Shown here in pieces: positions 55,778 through 64,000 of a DNA stretch of 64,000 nt. This stretch comes from Atherix ibis. Its lineage: Eukaryota > Arthropoda > Insecta > Diptera > Athericidae. The notes under the pieces were generated by a model. The model did no database searches, was not told where the DNA came from, and saw nothing but the letters and a program-made list of their open reading frames with translations. Numbering within the stretch: position 1 is the first letter of the stretch; every line of letters starts with the position of its first letter. Both the position numbers and the translations under genes were made by a program. The stretch covers positions 29,458,500 to 29,522,499 of the forward strand of contig OY282607.1 in assembly GCA_958298945.1 (NCBI GenBank), written 5' to 3'.

Positions 55778-57738
55778 AAGCACTTAAATAATATCGTTAT
55801 CTCGTCAGAGATAAACTATTCCAACAAAGAACTGGATCATCTTATATTAAAATTCAACGGATCGGTGAAATGTGCTCTAGAAAAAACTATAGCAAGAAGA
55901 AAATCTTATAATAACCAATATAGTAATCTGCCGAAAAGCATTTTGAAACTATTCAAAATAAGGCAAATTTGGAGAAAGGAACTGAAGAAAATATTCCACA
56001 CCAACTTCAGCAAAATTTCAGATGATTATAAGACACAGCTTTCAAAAATAAACTGCCTATCTACACTGATAAGGGAAAGGGTTAAAGTACATTTCGACGG
56101 TAAACTGAAACAACGCTTACAAAAAATACAACCAGGACCCGATGTTTATCGCGAAATAGATAGAATTTCTGGGCGCAACCGTTCAAACCAAAGTATAATT
56201 TCTGATGAACTAAATAATCCTATCCAGGGAGGAGCAGAGGGTATAGCCAACGCATTTGGGAACTATTATCAAAAATTATACAGGTATGAGCTGCCCGATT
56301 CAAGACCGGAAAATTCACACTCCGTTAGATCTGAATTGAACGCCTTCTACGATAACAATTCTAAATATCGTCAAACTATCTTTCATTGCCAAAATAAGTC
56401 CACTACGCCTCAAGGTAGTGGCACAATGCTCCTTACTTTTAGGGAATTATACCACCATATCAGGAGCATGAACAACAAAAAATCATCTGGGCCGGATGAT
56501 ATTCCAAACTGTGTTATTAAAAAATTCACAGTGAACGCAATTAGGATTTTGTTAGTAATCTTTACTACCAGCACTCAACAACCGATGCGTTGCTCAAACT
56601 TCACTCAGATGTATCAGTAGCACTGAATAGTAAAGCTTCTACGCTGATATGCAGTTTAGACATTCAAAAGGCTTTTGACACGGTCTGGTGGGATGGTCTT
56701 CTATACAAACTCTTAAAAGCTGGCGTGGATAAAAACCTGCTACTTATCTACCGTTCTTTCTTTCAAAATCGAAATTTTAAAATACTATACGGAGAACATA
56801 AATCTAGCGAATATAAAATGCAAAGAGGTGTCCCTCAGGGTTCAGTCTCGGGCCCATTACTATACTCCATATTTATTTCTGACGCACCACAATCTAATAA
56901 ATATCAAACTGTCTTTTACGCAGATGACACTCTTTTATACGCGCATAATCCTAATCCAAATTATGCAAAACTTACGATAGAAAGGGGACTAAATATCCTG
57001 ATAGATTATTATAAGACATGGGGAATCCACATAAATACCGAAAAAACTCAAGTATTATGTATAAGAAACTCTGTTCGCAGAGGGTTTAAGCGATCGGTCC
57101 GGAAAAGCCATGTAAATATCAGTATCAATAACACAGTTGTGAAAACTTCGAAAAAGCTCAAATACCTGGGTGTGAATTTCTCGGAGCTATTTAAATTTAA
57201 CACGCACGCAAATTTCACCATTCGTAAAGCGTGCTGGGCCTATCACAAAATAGCGTTCCTATTTAAAAAGAGACACGGCTTATCCACTCAAACGAAGCTG
57301 CTTTTATATAAGCAGTTAATAAGACCTATCCTCAGTTACGCCTTTCCCATCTGGTTCTCTATCTCAAGAACTCTCATTAATAAATTAGAAGCCTTGGAGA
57401 GGAGAATTCTCAGAACCTGCACGGGACTGTACAGAAGGGAAAACCAAAAGCACTATTCCAACAATGTTCTATATAAAACTTGTGGAGGAAAACCACTTCT
57501 ACAATATATGTTACACCTGGCAGAAAAATACCTATCCAAAATAGGTAATCACCCAAATCGACTAATAAAGGATTCCGTAAATAAATACAAGGCCTCTCAG
57601 GTTACCCTACCTTACTGGTACCCGTCTCCTCTAATGATAACTGACGAACGATACAAATTCTGGAAGAACTTTGTTCTACTCGAGCCAATCCCACATACAC
57701 CTAGGCTAGAACAGCTGTGCCATAAGTGTATTGTGTAA
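55778..57738 (+). pseudogene. Jockey-like ORF2 reverse transcriptase, internally deleted
   Basis: The first open stretch (to about 56562) holds the pre-RT region and motif 0/1 start (NNKKSSGPDDIPNCVIKKF). A deletion at about 56563 then joins LLVIFT to YQHSTTDALLKLHSDV in another frame, losing about 80-90 residues including the SYRPISLL and FGFR boxes. The second stretch is intact to the stop at 57738: CSLDIQKAFDTVW (first catalytic Asp), RGVPQGSVSGPLLY, VFYADDTLLY (YADD), NTEKTQVLCI, LKYLGV, thumb LLLYKQLIRPILSYAFPIW and a C-terminal domain. The long intact second half suggests a fairly recent insertion. Confidence 0.9.
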
Positions 57739-58066
57739 GTTTAGTATAAGTAGTAATAAGTGTTATATAGTCTTTAAGTTTAAGTTTTAATTCAATACCA
57801 AGTCTTATGCAGCTATAAGGTACGAATAGCTGCATACATATACCATAATATCAGGGAATAAAATAAAGATAATAATTAACGCGAAAGATAACGTGCATTA
57901 TTGTACTATATTTCAAGACGATACATCGTAGGAACTAGACCTAAGTAATAGTCTTAAGTTACACACAAAAAAATGTTATAATATACTTTCAGTTTTAGTA
58001 ATTAAATATAAATAATGTAAATAATTTTGTGCCGATATTAAACTGAAATAAATTGAATTACTGAAT
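55778..58066 (+). mobile_element. inner Jockey-like non-LTR retrotransposon, 5'-truncated, 2,289 bp
   Basis: Flanked by a perfect 15-bp duplication. It begins within ORF2 (no endonuclease domain), as expected for incomplete target-primed reverse transcription. It ends AAATTGAATTACTGAAT without a long poly(A). An interior deletion near 56563 removes RT motifs 1-2. Confidence 0.9.
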
Positions 58067-58081
58067 TATGTGGTGTGTCGG
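58067..58081 (+). repeat. target site duplication, right copy
   Basis: TATGTGGTGTGTCGG, identical to the left copy at 55763. Confidence 0.92.
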
Positions 58082-58700
58082 CGTTGAAGACAGGATCAAT
58101 TAGCACTAGTCGCAGACAAATAGTAGACTATGGTTTTGAAGGAGTTAAATCATTTTCCTATTTGGGTAGAAGGGTCGCAGCCGATAACAGTATGGTGGAA
58201 AAAATCCGCATACGGTTACTGACAGTTAAGACAGCTCAAAAATGATGACCTTAACATTGCAGGTACTGCTATACAAGATACTAGTTTTGGCATTTCTCAT
58301 GTATTTGTCGCAAACTTTGGTTTTCAGCAAAAACCATTGTGAACTCTTGTTCGTGTTTCGAGCGGTAGATCCTTTGAAGAATTTTTGGACTCCTATAAGA
58401 GAATGGACGACTCCGGAGCTTATGCAACGACAAGATCCGGTAGCGACCGTCTGGTTATGGATAAACTTAATCTCAGGTGGATTGGACACTTTATCCATAT
58501 GGATGAGGACAGTCCTGCCCGGAAAGCCTACAGTAGCTCCAGTTACGGTCCCACAAGATAAAGGAAGCGACGGCCTTAGTCAGGATGCCAAAAACATACT
58601 GGGAGTGCAAAACTGGAAAACCGCGGCCTTTAGTTATTTGACTCTCAAAAATCGCATCGATGACGATGAGGATGCAAAATATACAACTTTTATCAAAGTT

Positions 58701-60752
58701 AATATTACATTTGACTACGCTTGAAATTTCGGTGAAATTTCCTACATGAGTGGGTGCACTTTCAAAAGTTTTTATCGTTTTATTTTACCAAAAGAATTCA
58801 CAATTCCAATGTAAAATAATTGCCAAAAAATATGTTAAATATGAAAGGATGCCACAATAAATTAATGCCCACATACTTGTATATTATCATTCAACAAATA
58901 ATTTTAAAAGTGAAAGATAACATATTAAAATGGAAAGTTGTCTCCAATTTTTAATATTAGTAACCGTGAAAATCAACAATAAAAATCAAATTTAAAATAT
59001 AAAAAAAACAACAAAATAATTACTAATTTTTATACAAAAATGTATGCATATATATGTATTTTGAAGTTATTTGTATATTTTTGTAGACAGATGTTAATGA
59101 ATAAAAACTAAAATTGCAGTAAAAATTATATTAAATTAGTATGATTATAAAAAAGATTTCTGATAATATGTAGCCAACTTGAAAATAAAATTTGTTTTTT
59201 TTTTTTGTGAAAATTGATAGTTAATTTATTTAATTTTTTCGTTAATGAAAAAAATTCATTCACATATGCATGTGAACGAATTTACAACGATGTGCAATAT
59301 TATCTAATCAGTGAATTTTTTGAACCAAAACTAATAAAATTCTGCATTCCAAATTTTACTTTCCCCTAAATGGTGATAGTTGATTTGATTATTTTTATAT
59401 TTTCTCATTAATTTCAATTTAATTTGAAATTTTGATTTTAATTTAGAAAAATGTTTTGTCGAATGAGGCTAATATTGTTGAATTTGGTTTTTTTTTTAAC
59501 TAGGCATACTCATGCGGATAAAATTAAAAATCGACTAAAAATAATTTAATTTAAATATAAAATTTAGCTTAAAAAAATACTTTACTTGAATAGTGAAGTT
59601 CTTAAATTAACTCTATAATAAATACGCATTGATTAGATTGGAATAATAATACGCATTGTCATTGCAAAAGTTTCCAAAATGACTTGCAAGATACGAATAG
59701 TACATATTTTTGTCTAGATACAACTAATTTTAGTTGTTTTCTCCTTTTAAATATCTGTCTAGAGTATATTTTTACATGGAAAATAAAAAAAAAACTATGC
59801 ATGTTCGATGAGAGAAAATAAATTTTTCCAAAGTTTTGAATTCCAGGGTATCAGCATAAAAATCGATTGATGATTGTTTCTTGAAAATCGACAAACGCCA
59901 ATTTCCACACTACCATCGATCGATTGATGACGATCTCTAAATAAAAATGGAAACAGACTTTAACAGTATTGAATGGTCAATAAAAATTATTCGAAAGTTG
60001 CTATTAAACCAGAGTAACTAGTTTTTAGGTGATACGTACAAAATGCAACAAAACTGAATAAACTCTTGTGTACACTGTATGATCTGGTTTTATTCGAACA
60101 TAGTGCATTGTACTATTGTTAACTACCAAACTGTTGAATCATTTTAAATGGTGTTTTACGTGTACTTTATTTTTTCTACTTTTCTATATTGAAAGTAACT
60201 TATATACTGAAACAAGTGCTTCTAGACTAGACTTTCATCTTTGACAACTGCTCATATTTACGGTAATAAATACTTTTCTTGGAAAGCTCAATAAAATTAT
60301 TTTGATTTTTTTTTTGGGTTGAAATTAAATTGAATTTTATTCAATTCTAAATTATTAGTCAATACTTCTTATTCTATTAGGATTTTCTTTTGCATTTGCA
60401 TCGATTGGAAAAAGAGAATAAATACTTTTCCTTTTAAACTATAAAGAAAATTTCATAATGATTGTAGCTTTTCTTAAATCTCCTATCTTTTTAGATAATT
60501 TTTTTGGGTGAAAAAAAATTAAATCAAAAAAATCTGAGTAGTAAAAATATTTATAATTAATTTTATTTAGATTAGAATAATTTTTTTTTAAAAATATATA
60601 AAAAAATTATTTGTTTACTAACATTTAAATAACTTAGAGAATATTATAGTTTACAAAAATATTTGTTGATATTGTAAAAGTACCTTAATTAATTATAAAC
60701 TTTCAATATAAAAATGATCAGTGAAAAAATTCTTTAATTTTTTGTAAATATA
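58701..60752. other. AT-rich intergenic DNA
   Basis: No gene, RNA or transposon recognised. Confidence 0.6.
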
Positions 60753-62009
60753 GGGTTTTTCAATAAGAGTGATATGATTTCTAAGTGACGTTTCGGCCAT
60801 TTGTAATATGTTATGATCTGTCATTTTTTTTCCATTGTATTAAGTAATATTTACAATTTCATCATGGAGAGACATATGAAAAAACAACTCTTACAAATTA
60901 TTCAATTTTATTATGAAAATAATCGTTCTCCATTTGCAACTTTTCGTGCGCTTTTGCTATTTTATGATCGTAATAATCGTCCAACTGTGCTCGCTATTCG
61001 TCGAATTGTTAAAAATTTCGAGTGTACATTTTCTTTACATAATGTTCAAGTGTCAATAAGACAAAGAACCGCTTGAAGTAATGAAAATATTGCTGCCGTT
61101 CAGGCAAGTGTTGCTGAAGACCGCACTTTGTCGATTCCAAGACGTTCTCAAGAATTGGGACTGTCTCAAACCACAACTTGGCGGATTTTGAGAACGGATT
61201 TGGGCTGGCATCCGTATTAAATTGTTATCACTCAAGAACTGAAGCCATTGGACCACCGTAAGCATCGTGAATTTGCTGATTTGGTCTTGGAACAACTTGA
61301 AAACGATAACGATGTTTTTAAGAAAATCATCTTCTCCGTGAGGCTCACTTTCATTTGAGTGGTGCGGTAAATAAACAAAACTGTCGATTTTGGTGCGAAG
61401 AAAATCCACAATTATTCATGAACACCCATTACGGTCCGTACTTCTTTCGAAATAAAGCTGGTAACACCGTTACTGTCAATGGAGAGCGGTAGAGATTGGT
61501 GATAACCATCTTTTTATGGCCGAAATAGGAAGAAGTTGATCTTGACAACATCTGGTTCCAACAAGACGGGGCTACGTGCCACACAGCACGTGCAACAACC
61601 GAATTATTGGTTGTTTTGGAGAAAAGTTTGGAGATTCGCCTATTTCAAGAAATTGTGACATTGAATGGCCTCCAAGAAGTTGTGATTTAACACCATTAGA
61701 CTATTTCTTGTGGGGTTATTTGAAGTCATTGGTCTTTAGCAATAAACCAGACTCTCTTCAAGCTTTAGAAGTCAATATTGAACGTGCTATTCATGACATA
61801 CGACTTGATTTAGTGGAAAAAGTGCTCGAAAATTGGGTTCATCGAATTCGTTCCTGCAAAAGAAGTCGTGGAGGCCATTTGAATGACGTTTTATTTAGAA
61901 CTTAATTGTATCGATTGTACTTCACAATGAATAAAAAACATTTGAATTTTCTTAACAATTAGTGTGTTTTCTTTTTAAAAGAAATCATATCACTCTTATT
62001 CGAAAACCC
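60753..62009 (+). mobile_element. DD41D Tc1/mariner element, full length, both TIRs and TA duplication
   Basis: 5' TIR GGGTTTTTCAATAAGAGTGA at 60753. The complement of the 3' end (62009) reads GGGTTTTCGAATAAGAGTGA. The match continues through TATGATTTCT with about two differences in 30 bp. TA flanks both ends. 1,257 bp, a normal length for a complete element. Confidence 0.94.
60864..61905 (+). pseudogene. DD41D transposase, full length but broken
   Basis: ATG at 60864 opens MERHMKKQLLQIIQFYYEN (helix-turn-helix domain). Further blocks are ENIAAVQASVAEDRTLSIPR, LGLSQTTTWRILRTDLGW and ITQELKPLDHRKHREFADL, with in-frame stops after RQRTA and WHPY. Near 61336 a base is lost at the DEAHF box, removing the first Asp codon. 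Then VNKQNCRFWCEENPQ, GNTVTVNGER, DNIWFQQDGATCHTARATTE (second Asp), and after a shift SRNCDIEWPPRSCDLTPLDY (third Asp) with FLWGYLKSLVF to the TAA at 61905. Spacing of the last two Asp is near 41 after allowing for the shift. Confidence 0.9.
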
Positions 62010-64000
62010 TACATTATTTGGTATATTTTTTGAAGTTTGAAAAATATTTTTTTAATATAAATATTGCCCATTAAATTTTTCCGCATATTTGATATATTCA
62101 ATTTTTGGTTTAAAAATAAATAAAAATATGTGTACGTAAATTTGTTAAAAAACTTTACTAGTAAATAAGAATATGACTAAAAATTTACAATAAAATCTGG
62201 CATTAATACTTATTAATAAAGTAATAATAAAAAAGAAAATTATTTCTTAAAAAAAAAAGTATATTTATTCATTATTGTCTCTCTTCAGAATCAAAAGTAC
62301 TTTTTTAGAATTTTTATTTTTCGAAAGTATTTATGCCAAAACATAAGAATTATTATGTTTAAATATAAAAAGTTTACTAAAACAAATAAGTGCACATAAA
62401 ACAATACATAAAATCAGCAGTTTCTTTGAAACTGATACGAACACTGAAAGAAAATTGTTGCAAGAAAACCTTTCAACTCAATAATGTTGCTGCAACATAA
62501 ATAATGTTGTGAAAGCAAACAATCTCTTAAATCTAAGATGAAACTTAAAAAAATCAATTATATTCTTAATAAAAATAATAATAACCATATTTTCCCTATA
62601 TTAAAAGAGTAGTTTACCAATTTTCTTTAATTAAAAACTATTATTTACTGCAAAAGGAAATTAAAACGAAAATTTTACGAACTTTTAGAAATATCTTTTC
62701 CTCTTAACTTTTTTAGCTTTCTTTACTTTTTATTACAAAACTATAACTATTTTCATATCAAATATTAAAAAAAAAGTGTATAAACGTATGCATATTTATA
62801 AATGATATTCGGATTAAAAAGATCTTTTGTGCAAAAATTGTGTATAATTTTCAAATTTGGAAAATTTATATGCTAGTTAAAATTCGATTAATTTTTATTA
62901 TACCTTCATTAATGCGTATGTATGTATTTTGTAAATTAATTTGTCTATTTTTTATTAACAATTTATTTCATAAATATTGATATATGAGTATGCATTTTAC
63001 AATAGTATTATTATTTGAAATTGAGTATTGCTTTCTATAGAAATATACATAAAAGATAAAATTGAGCGGAAAGAAAAATATCTACTAACGAATTAGTATC
63101 GATTGCTAATTGAGTTATACAAATTTTTTTTGCAAAAAATCGTATATAATAGTAGTAACTTTTAGCCTATTCCTAATTCACAAAAAAAAACTTGATAATT
63201 TATTGAAAAAGTTTTGTTACTATTTTAATATGAAACGATATTGATTTGCGTAATTTTCTTTCGCCTTTTTTTGTGTTATCTTTCGAAATTTTGAAAAGAT
63301 TCACATATTGATAAAGGTATAATCAAAAAAACTATTACTGGTTAAATTATTTTTGATGATTGCAGTCGATTCCAAGTCGTAATGGGTAATGAATGATCCA
63401 TTAAGTCACTGTTTTGTTAAAATTCAAGTCACTTTACGACGACGTGTGTTTCACGTTCATGGAATCGTGCTCAACATATTTGATTGTATTCAATTTGTAT
63501 GGTTGATTTGATGGTAAATTTGGATGTATAATTATATAATTTTTCTTTCAAATACTATTAATCATAGTTATTGGAATATCAAATGATGCGGGCATATAAA
63601 ATGTATAATAATTTGAAACTTGCAAAAATTTTAATGAGTTCAATTTCGATAGATTATGGAATAATTTGGGTTAAAGCACTTATGACCCACTGTGACTGAT
63701 TGTTTTGTAACTTTTATTTCAATTTTTTTTCTTAAATTTTACTCTAAAGTTAATATTTTTCTGATAGCCTAGCTATGTACTATAAGATTTTAAGGGTATT
63801 TATTACATTTTAGGTTAAATTTATTTCTAAAATTTCTAAATTTTCCAATATAAAAATTGAATAATATTGAGAGACTGTTATTTGTATTCGATGCCAGACG
63901 GTAATAAATTTCACAAAAATAGAGCAAACATTAGGATTGCAAAAATTTTGAACAAAATTATTATTGAATGCACTGAAAATTCATGCTTGAATGTTGGTTG
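62010..64000. other. AT-rich intergenic DNA to the window end
   Basis: No gene, RNA or transposon recognised. Confidence 0.6.

Larger units (their letters stand above)
55260..58700 (+). pseudogene. outer non-LTR retrotransposon, interrupted by a second element
   Basis: Left part (55260-55777): RT-like blocks with frameshifts, among them FGTPEKLIRLTRLTMTSM and GLHINEGKTMYVVCR (the NEGKTKYMxCRR motif after the YADD box). Right part (58067-58700): VCRR, then VDYGFEGVKSFSYLGRRVAA, LLYKILVLAFLMYLS, and RWIGHFIHMDEDSPARKAY, the C-terminal end of the same ORF. The two parts join at the identical words around VVCRR, so the inner element inserted within one ORF. The many stops show it is old. Its type (LRQGD, WxGHVxRMDExxPARKA) differs from Jockey. 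Confidence 0.8.

Noticed and set aside
1..64000. tRNA, rRNA or other structural RNA genes
   Set aside because: No GC-rich cloverleaf with A and B boxes or rRNA-like block was seen on either strand by eye; a covariance-model scan was not possible.

Overview
The window is AT-rich animal nuclear DNA. Its genes have introns with GT/AG borders and AATAAA signals, and their proteins look most like those of higher flies (Diptera). The transposon load is typical of an insect: several mariner lineages, a DD41D Tc1/mariner element and several non-LTR retrotransposons. I cannot name the species from sequence alone.

Five host genes can be read with confidence. (1) Myotubularin-related phosphatase of the MTMR6/7/8 class, + strand, 12 exons at 15054-23880; its first ~50 codons are not visible. 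(2) eIF2B delta subunit, - strand, 6 exons at 25570-28144, complete and convergent with (1). (3) A small FAM174-type membrane protein, + strand, 2 exons at 30159-30700. (4) Kdm4A-type JmjC histone demethylase, + strand, 2 exons at 31493-32895. (5) A 1,691-residue secreted low-complexity protein of unknown function, - strand, 4 coding exons at 36342-41642. The genes have unrelated roles (phosphoinositide turnover, translation initiation, membrane protein, chromatin, extracellular matrix) and show no operon-like logic. Everything between 23881 and 36341 except the transposon cluster at 33658-35404 is the compact gene-rich core.

The two flanks (1-15053 and 41651-64000) are gene-poor, AT-rich and filled with decayed transposons. 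At least three copies or fragments belong to a Mos1-like (mauritiana-type) mariner. Three remnants belong to a second mariner, and two copies to an internally deleted mariner. There is one nearly intact SETMAR-like mariner, one DD41D element with both inverted repeats plus a DD41D fragment, a decayed Jockey-type element, and a non-LTR element nested inside another with a 15-bp target duplication. A 1.6-kb array of a 13-bp unit fills part of a 4.9-kb intron of the MTMR gene, and a second MTMR intron carries a mariner derivative.

The least explained structure is a set of long, near-perfect inverted duplications with short spacers (9947, 18904, 34623, 44835, 46901). One of them copies a mariner end together with flanking non-element DNA. 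They could record fold-back repair or template switching, or they could be assembly or amplification artefacts. I did not find a clearly new biological system; these fold-backs and the twin deletion derivative are the best leads.
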